A DNA stretch of 64,000 bases from Steinernema hermaphroditum (taxonomy: Eukaryota; Nematoda; Chromadorea; Rhabditida; Steinernematidae), in NCBI GenBank assembly GCA_030435675.1, contig CM059621.1, forward strand, positions 13,454,001-13,518,000, read 5' to 3'. The notes beneath the pieces were generated by a model that saw nothing but the letters and a program-made list of their open reading frames with translations, was not told where the DNA came from and made no database searches. Below, piece after piece: positions 26,969 through 39,158 of the stretch (position 1 is its first letter; each line of letters opens with the position of its first letter). The position numbers and the translations under genes are program-made.

Positions 26969-29506
26969 GAAAACCCATTTTATATTTTTACTTGTTGTTT
27001 ATATTATGGGTATATAAAGAGTTGATTGTTTCGTTTACGTGCTCAGATGACCACAGAATGCTCAGATGGCCACAACGGCAACGCTTAATGACTATTAGCC
27101 GGATGGGGAGGCGACGGCGGTCCCCGCGTTGGCACTCTGTGTAAAGAGGCCAAGGCGGAGTCGACGGGAAAACACCCGGCGGTCTTCGTTTGGGGATTTT
27201 TTGTCGCTTCGCACGTGTTGGCCTATGGGGCGCCAGGTCCAAACGGAGTATTCGGCCTGTGTCCATTTGTTCTCCGTGTTTTTAATATGAGTCGCGTTGT
27301 TTTCGCGACAAGACGAGTCTAGTGCCTCGTCTCTTTCGAACATCTGAGCGTCTGCCTTTCTGTCTCTTGCTGCTTTGCACTGTCTGTCTCAAATATGAAT
27401 TGTGTTCTGTCCGAATCGAAACCGTCTATCCGACAATTAGACAGAGAGACAAACGATCACTGCTTCTCTGATGAAAGAAAAAAAATGATTAAAAGGATTA
27501 GTGGTTTGGCTGCGGTTGAGCGGAGATGAATGTCCTCGACAAGTGTTCGGTCACTATAAGTGCATCGGCGCTTACGCCACATTTGTTGCACAAATGGGAG
27601 ACGGGGGTGCACTCGTCTTCCGAGCAGTCTCTTTTCAATCGTCTCAAATGAAATTATGCATCAGCTGCTCGGCTCGAGAAGGGAAGCGCTCCCATTGAAA
27701 ACTCTGAAAAACAAGACGAGAGTTGAACGTCATGGCGGGAAAAGAGAAAAAGTAAGAAACAGCCCTGAAGAGAGAGGGTCCAGTTGCATATATGGACTTT
27801 CGACATAAACGATTTTCACAGTGTGAATGTTTCCGGACATCTTAGCAAAACCCCCTCAGCAGTTTATTTTTCTGTCTGTGTCTCCCGGAACAAAATTCGA
27901 TACTTTTTCACTGAGTAAGTGATGAAGCTGTTAGTTCCTTCAAGCAGAAGGTGATCTTCCTGGAGGGCCGGCGCCGACAAAACAAAATATCTGGAAATGA
28001 CGTCTTTCGAGCATATCATTTTAAGACAGATGACACTTCTTCAGAAACTTGCCAATTCTTGGAACATCTCTTCGAATTTCCCCCTCGCTTTCGTGCAGCT
28101 CTGTCACATGCTTAAAAAACAAAAAGGTTCGTCGACATTTCCAGGCACCGCTAGGCTATTTAAAACTGCTGTGAACACGGCGACGTTGGTCGTTTGAAAC
28201 ATTTTTTTTGCTTATGATCGCGTGACAGGTGTGCTCGAAATCCGCACTGAACAGATTATATACTGACCGTTAAGAAGACTTAGAAAGTGTTTGCCTCGAT
28301 AAGTGAACTTTTTTCTTCTTGTTCACTACAGACACCATTTGAGAAAATGTACACATGTCACGTTTGCAAAGGCTCCTGTAGAATGAGATGGCCTCCACAA
28401 ATAAGACTGTCTACTATCTCGAAAGAGACATATGTCTCAAAGTAGTCTATGTCTTCGATGCCCATCGTCTTAGCAGCATTTTCAAATCGGCGACAAAGTG
28501 AAATCATTTTTCGATTCAGAGATTCGTCACAGATGTTCAGAGATAGACACTCATCGAAGGCGCATGAATAACAGCATGTCATCGTGTTGGTCATTCGGCC
28601 AGTCGCTGGAAACATGACGATGAGTAATCGCCAGAACAAAGAGCACAATTTGAATACCGTAATCGCGGGCAAAACAACCGACGAACCAATCGTTTTCCTG
28701 TTGGGTTGTATCAAATTTGTCATCAAACAGTAAAAACAGCAACAGAATAATCGACTTTGCAGACTTTCTGTGTTTATTTTACTACATCATAGGGCCTATA
28801 AACAACGGGTCCCATCCCTAATTAGATGCCTCAGAGGCTAAATAGAATTTTGGGAGAAATTCGAAACAAGACAAACAAGGACCAAGGAATCTAAAGGAAA
28901 AGGGGTTGCTTGCTTTCAGGGAAATCCTGGCCTCTTGATTCTCCTCAGGTTCTGAGTATCCCATCTTCCGCATCTCGCTGCGCATCTCTCCTGTTGTTTA
29001 CCCACATAAATTAATTTGGGCGTGAGTAAGGGTTCCGGGAAACGGCGCTATTTGCCGCAGAAGAAGCGGACACGCAGCGCCCCTTCCTTCCTCTTTTCGT
29101 GTTTCTCTCTTTCTGCGCTGCGGCGACTCCGTGAGTAAGGCGGTGATTGTCCACGTGCTTACTCACTGCCCCCTCCCGCAACTCATCCCGTGGCCGCTTA
29201 AAAGCGCCCCTAGGCCAGTTCTTCTGTATTTTGTTGCCTTCGCGTCCTCGGCGCTGTGCCCGCCTAAACTCTGATCTCGCGGGCATGCAGCTTTGCACAA
29301 ATTGGCGCCGCCGACCACATTACATCCACCGGGCCCTTCTTCATCATCCTCCCTGATCTATTCGGCCATCTTCTGGTCCAAAAACACAAACAAGACACTT
29401 GTCTTCCGTCAACGGGCTTACGAGATGCCTCTCCTCCCCGTGTTCGCGTGTCCTCTCATCCTCCGTTTATTCCCAGAGAGTCAAGGAGCGATTCCATGCG
29501 AGGAAG
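26969..29506. other. 2.5 kb mostly without genes; one weak minus-strand coding candidate
   Basis: 26969-28340 holds no convincing ORF. At 28358-28742 on the minus strand two overlapping frames look partly protein-like (FDTTQQENDWFVGCFARDYG and FENAAKTMGIEDIDYFETYV) but need a frame change near 28560, with no clear intron there; this could be a decayed or misjudged gene. 28750-29500 is the esterase promoter; it has a 9-bp inverted repeat GTGAGTAAG/CTTACTCAC at 29131-29139/29158-29166. Confidence 0.4.
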
Positions 29507-32500
29507 ATGACGTCCCAGCCGCTGCTCGTCGTACTTCTCGTCGTTACCGTAACCTCCGCTCAGGAGGGACCCGTGCTCTCCACCGTCTTGGGCAAGATTC
29601 AGGGCTACTACCTGACCGTTGACGGCGTCGAAGCCGAAGTCTACGAACGGGTACCGTATGCCGCTCCTCCGATCGGAGCACTCAGGTTCGAGGTCAGTTC
29701 TGGGAGGTGGTGACAGCGAGTGAAGAATGCCTACTTGAGACGCTCGCCCAGGGAGCGAGTGTTGCGTTATCAGCAGATCCTTTTTCTGATTTACGACCGC
29801 TGCAGAAGGAAGTAGATGTCACGATCTGTTAGGAAATTGGGTCCTTCAGGATTGAAAAACGATTGCCAAGACGATATGTCGTGAAAGGCCCTAAGAGGCT
29901 CCTTATGTTAAGCACTAGTTGGGTTCAAAGATTATGGTCGAAATGGAGCCGAAAAGTCACCATTTATGACCCTTTGTCCCTTCTTTCCTTTGTGTAATGG
30001 AGAGTTGCCCTGGCTTTTGATATTGATTCTCAAAAATCATTATATCACTAGCATAGCCTTTTTTTGTCCTCATATTTCTCCCCTTCCCACACTATTCGCC
30101 TTTTCCGATCGGTGATGTGTGGACTTTAGTCCCTAAGACTTCGCACACTTTTTCCGAAATAATAGCTTTTAGTAGGTGAGAGCAGGTGTGAGCGATAAAA
30201 AGCAAACTGGTTCCATTTGCACAGAAATTTGCAGAAGGAAATGTTCCTCGTGTTCTTGATCAATGGAATCGGGGGTTCAATGAATCGAGATCTCTTAGAA
30301 TCCTCAGATTCTCGAAATTCTTCCAGATTCTGTGATACTTTCCCTCCTCAAATGTCACTTTAGGCTCCACAACGACCTGCTCCCTGGAATGGCACTCTCG
30401 AGTGTGGCGAAGGCCGTATGGTGTACTGTAGCCAATTCTGGTTCCGCACGAAAGGCTTCGAACCGAACGGCCAAGAAGATTGTCTCTACCTCAACCTCGT
30501 CATTCCCAAACGACGTCCGCATACGGTACTGCCGCTACAGTACCCATCGAACGCATCTTTTTCAGAACGAGAAGCGCCCCGTGTTGTTCTGGATCCACGG
30601 CGGATCCTTCCAGGTTCCGCAAACGACCTCTTAACGCCACTTTACGACGGCGCTTTAGGTGAACGGCGCGAGCGTCTATCCAATCCGGGACCAAGTGGCC
30701 AACTTCGCCGCCAAGGGGATCATCGTTGTCACAATCAATTATCGCCTCGGCATCCTCGGTGAGTGCGAAGTGGAGTGTAATGGCCGTCGACGGAGGCGAT
30801 CGACGTGTCGCCGCGATTAATGCCTCGCGGGGAACTCCTGCCAATAAGATGTTGCGGTGGGGTACAATGACTAATGGCTGATGCATGACAGTGATTCGGG
30901 AGGGTGGCCATGAGTCAAAAGAATGACCGAAGAAGGGGTAGACGGAGTGGAGACAGATGCTTAGTCATGCAGTGGTGTAACCAAATTAACGATTGTGTCA
31001 AAAAATCAGATACTGGCCTATTTTCTGTGCAAGAGTGGTAGTGGTTTTGGAATTACGGAAATGATAATTAGGGTTCCGATAGCAGCTTCAGGTTCACTCC
31101 AAAAACTTCGAGTGCTCGTTCAGAGAGGAAATTGAAGTGCTGGTGGTTTATCATTTTTTAGATTTTATGTGGCTTTCTACATTAGCTTTAAAGTGCTAGA
31201 AAGACGATCTGAGGACATTGCGTAGAGCAACAAATTTGACGCCGTTCCAAAAGAGCTTCCACCTGAGCATGCAACTGGTTGTTAAGTCATGATCGGTTGT
31301 GTGTACATGACCGGGTTCGTTCGGTCTGAGTGAACATGTGTCAAAAAGATGACTCGCCGATGACCGATGACGCAGCGGGTATTTTTAGATGTGAAACTTT
31401 TAGTCAGACGTTGCTGATCGGGATTGAGTCAGCAGACACTCTGGCGACATTCACATCTAAATTATTCACCTTCTGATTCTGCAATGTCTTCGAAGATTCA
31501 CCTCTAGGAATCACCTTTTACAGGGTTCTTCTCGGCCGGGCACCCGGACTTCCACGGCAACTACGGTCTCGACGACCAGATCGCGGCACTCCGGTGGGTG
31601 CGCGAGAACGCCGTTCGGATCGGCGCCGACGTCTCGCGACTTACCGTCGGCGGCGAGAGCGCGGGCGCAGCTAGCGCGAGTCTCCTCGCCGTGTCGCCGA
31701 AGGCCCAAGGTTCGAAATTCCGGCGCTCATAAGTGATCGATGGGTTTCAGGTCTCTTTTCTGCGGCGATCATCCGCAGCGGGTCGGCGCTGTCTCCCTGG
31801 GCGGTTAGGACTGCATCCACGGAGATCAACTCGGCTCATGTGCTCTCTTTCTGCAAGTGCCTCTACAACCACACAAGGGGAATGACACCCACTAAGGAGT
31901 GCATGAAGCAGGTCGACTTCAAGTGTCTCCGTGACGCCTGGATCTACATCGCCAAAGCAGGCGAAAGTGTCAGAAATGTAAGCAGGGGTACGGTATCTGA
32001 ATGAACCTCCTTGCAGCCCTTGAACCAATACTTTATGGCGCACACGCACTTCGCTCCGGTCAACGACAAGTACCGTCTCGGCGACAGCGTCGTCCCCGAG
32101 ACGGCCGAGCACATGCTGCAGAACTACGCTCGGATGCCCATCATGATCGGAGTGACGCGGGGTGAGTCGGCACAACTCATCGCCGGTCTCATCAGTAGGT
32201 TCCTTCCACGTTCCTCCCCACTTGGACCCTTCAGAACGTTACGACCTGTTCAACTTGAACGGAGAACTCGATCTCGACCTCTTCGTGCCGGAGTCGATCT
32301 ACTCGAATCCGAGGCAGGTCCAGAACGCCGTCAAGTTCAAGTACCTCGACGGTGGCTACGCGCAGACGCTGGACAAAGTCGAACTGGCGCAGCTCCTCGT
32401 CGACATCATCACCGACCAGAACTTCAAGGCGCCCGTGGCCAAGGAGGCGATGCTCTACGCCCGGAGGAACCACTCTGTCTTCGCCTACGTCTTCGACCAC

Positions 32501-33224
32501 GAGGCCGAACAGCTGGTCAGCAGAGCCCGGAAGCACGGCGTCCGAGGATCGGGCGCCGTCCACGGCAACGACATGGTCTACCTCTTCAACGCGCCTACTC
32601 TCAGCGACCCGAGCATCAAGGAGTTCCATTGGAGCGAGGCGGACCGCGTCTTCAGCAAAGAGGTTGTGGCCGATGTCGCCGACTTTGTGAAGTACAGGTG
32701 AGGGTCACGGTAGTCTACACTGTCTGAGAACGACCGGTATAACGCTCCAGTGGCGTTTCAAACGAAAGCCGACTCTCCCAATTTTTGTGCACACTCTGTG
32801 TGAAAGCTGAAAATCGCTCTCTTTAGAAACGTGTCAAACCCCAAATGGCCCTCCTTTGAGCCGATGCACACCGTAGGAATGCGGCTCGCCCCAGATCGCG
32901 ATGAGACCTTCGACTTCTACTCGAATGTCACCCACTTCTGGCACGAGACCGTCCGTGTCATCGAGCACATCGACATGCGTCCCGAGACGCTCAGGGTCCT
33001 GCAGCCGTGCTCCATGTGCTCACAGCCCTACAAAACTCCTTTCTACATCCTCCTCTTCGTTCTGGTACCTACCGCCTCGCCTCCCCACCTACCGTAATCC
33101 GCCATTTCAGCTGAGTTTCATGGTGTGCTCCTTCTACGTGTTCGTGCAGCGTCAAAAGGTGCACCAGAACGCGAAGTACGCCGTCGTGCAGGAGCTCAAA
33201 CTCCTCAAGAACGTCGCTATCTGA
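29507..33224 (+). CDS. Membrane-anchored carboxylesterase (type-B, cholinesterase superfamily)
   Basis: Ten exons: 29507-29692, 30364-30525, 30566-30613, 30659-30758, 31524-31709, 31751-31977, 32017-32194, 32235-32697, 32827-33064, 33111-33224; 633 aa. Signal peptide [16 protein letters not shown]. Family landmarks in order: [32 protein letters not shown], nucleophile elbow GGESAGAAS (Ser), MIGVTRGE (candidate acid Glu) and [12 protein letters not shown] (His). The full triad is present, so it is likely an active hydrolase rather than a neuroligin-like adhesion protein. A C-terminal TM helix ([20 protein letters not shown]) and a short basic tail replace the usual soluble end. Two long introns (29693-30363, 30759-31523). 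AATAAA at 33322. Partially duplicated at 41.6 kb. Confidence 0.9.
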
Positions 33225-33321
33225 GCCACGCACAAGAGCTTCTCTCGAAAACGGTGTACATAATGGAAGTACCTTTCCTACTGTATATAGAACTCTCCTC
33301 TTCTATAGATTCGCCTCTCGA

Positions 33322-33327
33322 AATAAA
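33322..33327 (+). terminator. polyadenylation signal of the esterase gene
   Basis: AATAAA lies about 98 nt after the stop and 245 nt before the next ATG on the same strand. Confidence 0.55.
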
Positions 33328-33571
33328 GTGTCAGATTTCTCTATGCAACCTGTAAAGAAAAGAGCGTGGATGACATACAAAGGAGTCGAATTTCACGATG
33401 ATGCGTCATGCTACGATCTCCTTCCGCTGCATGGACTCGGACTCGAGGTCTCGGCACGATTTAGATCACTACTTTTATGTGCCCATAATGGCGTCTTATC
33501 ACTCAAAACGGCCTCCGTGCGACAGGCCACCCAACTGTTCATCTTCACCGTTATCGATTTTTTTCGGTCAG

Positions 33572-34067
33572 ATGAGAACTTCCGACTCCGTTCCGAGGGA
33601 ATATTCCGAGCGCAACCAGCTCCTTCCCCGTCAACTTGTCAGGAGAGACTACGGAGCTCTAGAGGTTCTCGATTCGACGTTTGTTGCACAGACTTTCGTG
33701 AGTATCTCGTTCATGTGTTTAGCCCAACCTCTACTGACTATCACACATTCGGCCAAAGCCAAAGAAGAGGCTACAGATTGCCTCAGTTTTCTATTGTAAG
33801 AGAAGAGCCCCAAGAAGGAACCTGCGACCTTCTTTGCAGAGCAATGGGCTCGACTTCGCCATAACCTTCGTCTTCTTTGTCGGCTACGCCTTCCTCATTC
33901 CCCTAAAGACCTTCGTTTCCGAGCAACTGGCCCTCGTGGAACGGCGTCGAAAGCGCATCGACTGCGGCCCGAAGATAAATGGAGGAGGAAAGCTCCAAAC
34001 ACCTGCTATCAGATGCTTCAAAAGGATGCGCGGCTTCAGCAGTCGACGCGCCGCATCCGACCTGTAA
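33572..34067 (+). CDS. Small single-pass membrane protein, unrecognised
   Basis: Two exons in phase: 33572-33697 and 33840-34067 (TAA), 117 aa. The ATG immediately follows a strong acceptor (TTTTTTTCGGTCAG|ATG), as expected for a spliced-leader site in a nematode. N-terminal 42 residues are polar. A TM helix (LDFAITFVFFVGYAFLIPL) is followed by a basic tail rich in Arg/Lys ending SRRAASDL. It lies 348 nt after the esterase stop on the same strand, so it could be a downstream operon gene. It converges with the minus-strand gene ending at 34096. No family recognised. Confidence 0.55.
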
Positions 34068-34095
34068 TTTATTCCACATAAAAATCACAATAAAC

Positions 34096-35070
34096 TCAAT
34101 CGTCCTTATGGAGCTTGATGAAAGCTCCTCCGCACTGCACTCTTTTGCTCGTGTTGCCGTTCTCGAAGACGTCCGTTTCGCTGACGCTTCCCCAGGGACC
34201 TTCGACAAGGAGAGCGTCGTCGACGCTGGCCGGTGCCATGGCGTCGATGGAGACTCCGCTCTCGACGCTCCCTCCGGATCGCTGAGTCGCTTCGGCGCCG
34301 GACTGCAGCCACTTCTGGATCTCACGACGCGTCAGCTTTGAGTGACCCTGAACGATTTACAGCTTAGATTTCAACTCACCCAGTGGAACTCACGATCTGA
34401 AATTCGCTCCGGTCGACGTCGCGATTCCAGAAGGACCTGCTCGGCACCGTTTCCGTTTTCCGGCCAGTCGTAGCCGCCTCGACGACGACGGCGAAGGGAG
34501 CGCCGGTGGGAAGATTGCGGCGGACGGCGACATTCCTCCTCGAGGCCATGTCGCATGTCGGAAATGTCTTCCGGCAGGGCGAACGGTCCTCGTGGGCGCC
34601 CCTCTCAAACTCCTCGAGGTCGTCCAGGCACAGATTCGGGTTCGACGCGCCACCGGCGTGCCGACTTCCTGGAGAAGAGCAGGTGCTGCTCGTGGAAACG
34701 GTGCGGCTGGAAGCGTTCTTCGTGGCGACTGACTGAACGACGGGATCCACTTTCCCGTGCTTCAGTTTGTCGAAAGTGATGTTGATTCGTGGAGCTCTGC
34801 AATGAGAATTACGGTAGCTTTTGGGCGATAAGGACCCAGAACCAACCTGTATTCGACTCCCGGGATTCCAGCATCCGTATTCGAAGAAGCATCAATGAAG
34901 TCGATGGTGATGCTCATGGAGAGATTCATCGTTTCCGCGGAGGTCAAGTAGGCGTTCGTGGCGTGGTCTACGACGTCGAAGAGCATCTTGCGGTCAGCGA
35001 TACGGTACTCGCGGTCGTACTCGGAGCTCGCCGAGAGGCCAGAAGACGAAGAGACACCGCCGGTCGACAT
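34096..35070 (-). CDS. Unrecognised ~292-aa protein (gene A of the duplicated block)
   Basis: Exons 35070-34847, 34796-34394, 34347-34096 (TGA) join in phase to 292 aa. N-terminal: Ser-rich start, then DRKMLFDVVDHATNAYLTSA, SITIDFIDASSNTD. Middle: RINITFDKLKHGKVDP, Ser/Thr-rich linker, NPNLCLDDLEEFERG. C-terminal: KLTRREIQKWLQSGAEA, DALLVEGPWGSVSETDVFEN, ending KLHKDD. No signal peptide or TM helix. I cannot assign a family. Exons 2 and 3 recur almost identically at 49.8-50.5 kb. Intron 1 contains TTACGGTA. Confidence 0.6.
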
Positions 35071-35341
35071 TCTGCAAACGGAGCGAGTGACCCTTCGAGC
35101 AGTCGCCGCGTTTTGATCGGTAGACAGCAAGAGAGTCTGTCGAACTTTTATGTCCAGACTCCAGTGGAATGTCGAAGCTTGAATGGAATTTCGTTTTTGG
35201 AGTGTGAGGCCGGCGTCTACAGTATGACTCAGTGTGTATTCTCGAATGTGTCATACTTTCGGTATCATTTGCACCTTTCCGCATTGTGCTCATGTTTCAT
35301 TCACTTCTTCTGTCGTTCACTCTGAACGCGACCAGCACGAC

Positions 35342-36256
35342 ATGAACACAGTTCCCGCGCTCTTCATGGAGGACGTTTTCATCGTTCTAGGCTCCTGGGA
35401 TCTCTACTGCGCGAAGTGGCTTTCTGCGCCCTGGTCTCGAGTGGCCGAAGCGACCAAAACGAAGATCCACGTACTTATGGCCTTCCTTCATTTCGAATCG
35501 GGAAAGGTTCTGGTCACCGCCCGGCAGCGATGCGACTTGTACGAAACACACTTAGACTGTAATGTCCCTCTAAACTCGGTGGATTCCAAGTTTATAACAC
35601 AGTTCCATGTACGTGACATCAGCTTTGATTTTGAGGAATCTCCCTCGCCGTGGAAAGAGATCACCTTGGAGCAACTCAAACATCTCATCAATGCTGTTAG
35701 GCCAACCGAAAGAACGAAACCACTCAGATGTGACAGATATGACACAAACCGTCTGTATATAAATATGCTCCTAGCCGAAAAGGACACCTGGGGCCTCGGT
35801 CGAAGGCTTTTTTCCATGCGACTTCCGGTGGACTGTGTCCATCTTCGTACTATCGAAGGATACGATAAGGAAATCGAGCGTTTTTTGGAAACCACAGGAC
35901 CTCTTTTTCGCGTCTCTGTGGACAGTGTGAGGTTCGATTTGCTATTCGACAAATTCGTTCCAATCGATCGAGGCGTTTTCCTTTTCCGGGGAGAAGTTAA
36001 CCGACATCAACTGGAGAGACTCGTGATGAAGTGCGAGATGTCGGGGGCGGAGGTTCGATTCGAGGTGGACTTTTATGACTTCGAAGGGGAACGATCCTTG
36101 GAGAACATCTTTGATTTCAAGAAGATCTACTCGAAGACGAGATGGGAAGAGGACTGTTTAGTTGCCCACAGAGAGGGATCGGAACTGGAGCTATACGCTC
36201 AATATTATGACGATGTACTCGACTGGTGTTGGAATCGCATTAAGTCAGATTGCTGA
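35342..36256 (+). CDS. Intronless F-box-like nematode family protein, copy 1
   Basis: 304 aa from ATG 35342, chosen because MNTVPALFMEDVFIVLGSWD is conserved in all copies here. The first ~40 residues (hydrophobic FMEDVFIVLGSWDLYCAKWL, then PWSRVAE) have the outline of an F-box, which recruits Skp1 in SCF ubiquitin ligases; this is a tentative resemblance. The rest is a ~250-residue domain of unknown fold, including LEQLKHLINAVRPTERTKPL, IERFLETTGPLF, RHQLERLVMKCEMSGAE and a C-terminal LDWCWNRIKSDC. Intact ORF. Two further copies lie at 42.4 and 43.8 kb. Rapidly expanding F-box families are common in nematodes. Confidence 0.7.
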   Translation: MNTVPALFMEDVFIVLGSWDLYCAKWLSAPWSRVAEATKTKIHVLMAFLHFESGKVLVTARQRCDLYETHLDCNVPLNSVDSKFITQFHVRDISFDFEESPSPWKEITLEQLKHLINAVRPTERTKPLRCDRYDTNRLYINMLLAEKDTWGLGRRLFSMRLPVDCVHLRTIEGYDKEIERFLETTGPLFRVSVDSVRFDLLFDKFVPIDRGVFLFRGEVNRHQLERLVMKCEMSGAEVRFEVDFYDFEGERSLENIFDFKKIYSKTRWEEDCLVAHREGSELELYAQYYDDVLDWCWNRIKSDC

Positions 36257-36474
36257 TCACTACAACTGTAACTATCCAAGTGAAGTTTTACTCAAGTGAC
36301 TTTATTTGTTTTCGATGATTCTCGATTCTCGACAGAAATAGGGAATTCCGTGCAAAACTTTCGCAAAATCCGATCCGGTAAACCCGAAATCCCGAAATCT
36401 GCGAAAAGCTCTGCCAGCTCTCGCAAGGCGCAAGCCCTTGATACGATAAATAAAATCGTAAATAAAAAGGCTTC

Positions 36475-36570
36475 CAAAATGGCGTCCAGTGTTCGAACTT
36501 CGAACCCGTCACCTTCATCACGTAAATCCATAGCGTCTCCAACCAGCCACCGGTGCACGCACTGTGCTAG
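36475..36570 (-). repeat. tRNA-like relic with box A/box B-like sequences (possible SINE)
   Basis: On the minus strand TGGCTGGTTGG resembles a tRNA box A and GGGTTCGAAGTTC resembles box B, about 45 nt apart. No cloverleaf closes, so it is not a functional tRNA. It lies just downstream of F-box-like copy 1. Confidence 0.3.
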
Positions 36571-36718
36571 TGATAGAACAGCTAGTACAAAGTGATTTAG
36601 ACCATGCAATTAGATTGGATTTTGTATGAAATTAACTAAAGCTGCAGAATTTACTTTCCCCAACCCATTCAATTTTAAATACAACACTTTATTCTAAAAA
36701 CAACCAAAGGATGGCACT

Positions 36719-38935
36719 CTACTTCTTCTTACTCTCGCGACGCGCCTTGACTTTGTCGTGCATGACATTGTAGTCTTTGAACTCCGTGGTGCAGCGTGAG
36801 TCCTTGTCGCAGCTAGCGCAGACCTGACGAAAAATCAGCTTTCCATCGTCTTCGTCAATCGTTATCTCCTCGCCTTTCTTGTTCCTGTAATATCCCTCGA
36901 AGTCGAGCAGTAGGAGGGAGCACCGGAAAGCCATGTTCGCTTCTTTGTTTTTCAAGCCGATTGTGATGGCTCCTCTTAACATCTGCGTATCCTTAAGAAA
37001 GAAGAAAAGATCAAAATTTGCGAAATGCAATATCGTGTTACAGCGGCGTTGCTTCCCAAGGTGTATAGCCATCGAGGGTCGTAGTTCTCCTTCGACGGCA
37101 GCTCCAGCAACAGTTTCGAGTGATCTTGATGGTGGGTCACATTATCTTGTCCACCAAACCCGTGATGCACAATTCTTATCAAACAGTGGAGTGAGTCATC
37201 TAACATCTAAATTTTTTTTCATACAGACGGAATTGCTGTTTTTGGAGGATATGGATGCGGAAATATGCTTCGAGCTTCGAGAAGTAATATTAAGATTTAT
37301 AAATATACTTATATGCGTAAAAAAAAGAAAAAAATTTCTAGAAATATATAGACTTTTTATTTTTATGGGTATAAATATATTTATAATTTTCTTATAGATA
37401 CGAAAATTATAAATTGCGATTGAACTTGCGACTACCGTGTGAAAAACGTATAAAAATGTATAAATATATTCTGTTCATGTAAGACACAAAAGATAAGCTT
37501 CAATCTATACTCTTAGATTTATATTTATAAATATATAAATAGTAATTTGTAAAAATTTACCAACCTTTACAAATTACATTAGTCGTGAAGTCGTGTAAAG
37601 TAATTTGTAAATACTTATATATATAAAATATTCAAGTTCAATCCGGATAAATGTGGTTTGTGCGGTCAGTGCGACGTGTGGTCCGTGACTACAGCACAAC
37701 CTACGCTGGATTGACGAGTCGAAACGTTTGAAAGACGAGTCGACACGATTTGTTCAACAGCTCGTGGCGCATATTTTGCGTTTTGCTTCATTGCATGAAT
37801 CTCGTTTCCAGTGAACTCGATTTTACGCATGTGTTTCTCAATAATTCTACACCTATGAGGTTATTGTTCCACAAGCATACATTCACAAGTTTTCATCGAG
37901 CCCATGTTCAAATCGACCTCGAAGCATTGCTTTTTTTGTAGAAGCAAGTTATTTCCGCATCCATATCCCCCAACTACTTACCCTGGCACAGTAACTCGGC
38001 TGTCCACCAGCTCGATCCGTCTTTGTCCACGACTGTGCGGCGAAGTACACATCTCCGTTGTGGCGACTGATGACGCCCAGATAGGTGTCTGCACGAATAT
38101 GATGCACGAACGTATTTTTAACAGAAATTTTACCGAACTCTTTCTGGTGCGTCTCGCCCTTGTTATCCGTGTACATTCCTGGCTTTCCGTGGTATAACAC
38201 ACGCAATTGTGTGCGTCCCAGCGAAAGCAGGGAATCCTTTATTCCAGGCTCCTGGAAGGTGCGCGACATGTCCGGCTGTACGCGGCAGTTACCCTTACAA
38301 TAGTAAGGCTTAACTTGCGCGTCATTTAAAACTTCTACTAAACAGATTTGAAGCATTTTGTCCAAAAAAAACGCATGCTCACCCATCGCATCCATAGATG
38401 CCGCACCAAGGCTCGTGCACAGAAAAAGTTGCCCTTTAGCTTGTCCACCAGTTGTCGAACTGTCACGGAACCAATGCTTGGGGTCAGAGAATTTTTCAAT
38501 TTTAGTGAAATATGGACCCCATGGCAGGTTGTGCAGCATGTGAAATCCGGTTTTGTCATTCGCAGCGTAAAGGCCTTTGGCATGCGCACAATTGCTATTT
38601 CCGACCTTACGTCCTTTTCTGTCCGACGGCGGCTGGTCAGAGTACGCCTCAACATTGGCGTCCTGAATTAAATTTTTCGTAAAATTCAAAATTCCGATCA
38701 ATTTAGAGCACCTTGTGAGCTGAAATCCCCAAAATAGTTTGGACTACAGCCCCTGCCTCGATAAAATTTTCTTCGTCAACGAAATTTCCGGGATTCGCCG
38801 AAGTTATGGTGGCGGCAGAGGGTGCTTTGGCATGTTTGACGGTTATAAACCTACAACGTCTTTGTGATACTTTGATGTGCATGTTTCACACGTACCAGTC
38901 AACAGCATGTCCATTGGCGTCGCGACACACAAGAT
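36719..38935 (-). CDS. Deoxyribonuclease II (lysosomal acid DNase), copy 1; signal-peptide exon not found
   Basis: Acid endonuclease that digests DNA from engulfed corpses in lysosomes (C. elegans nuc-1/crn-6/crn-7 family). In-phase exons: 38935-38890, 38850-38712, 38662-38383, 38337-38134, 38088-37982, 37206-37042, 36991-36719 (TAG). Landmarks: VCRDANGHAVDWYVFITVKH (family N-terminus after the signal peptide), CAHAKGLYA (first HxK), GNCRV, TYLGVISRHNG, and DHSKLLLELP, the second catalytic HxK (human DHSKWCV). Both catalytic His/Lys pairs are present. The C-terminal tail is Lys-rich and longer than in mammals. The upstream signal exon should lie just beyond 38935 but I could not identify it. 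One intron (37207-37981) is unusually long and AT-rich. Confidence 0.88.
37207..37981. other. AT-rich 775-bp intron of DNase II copy 1
   Basis: Rich in ATAT/TATAAATAT runs (37280-37640). It contains a 12-bp inverted repeat GTAATTTGTAAA at 37542-37553 paired with 37566-37577. Other introns of this gene are about 40-50 bp, so this one probably hosts an old insertion. Confidence 0.5.
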
Positions 38936-39158
38936 CTAAAAGACGAAGTTGACTTTTCACCATTTCCGGTGGGAACTAAGATTAAATGTGGTCGAAATGC
39001 ATCTGTCTCTGAAGCTGTGACTACCGTATACAATGCGACATATTGATAGAACCATTTATCTTTGTAGACGAACTTTCGGTGGTTTTAATTGTGAAGCAAT
39101 TTAAGCAAATGTACAGTAAATGCGGTAAATAGTGTAGATATCGGCTTCTCAAAGTCCA

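Noticed and set aside
33328..33864. 178-codon plus-strand ORF after the esterase
   Set aside because: It overlaps the better-supported two-exon gene in another frame and has no coding character.
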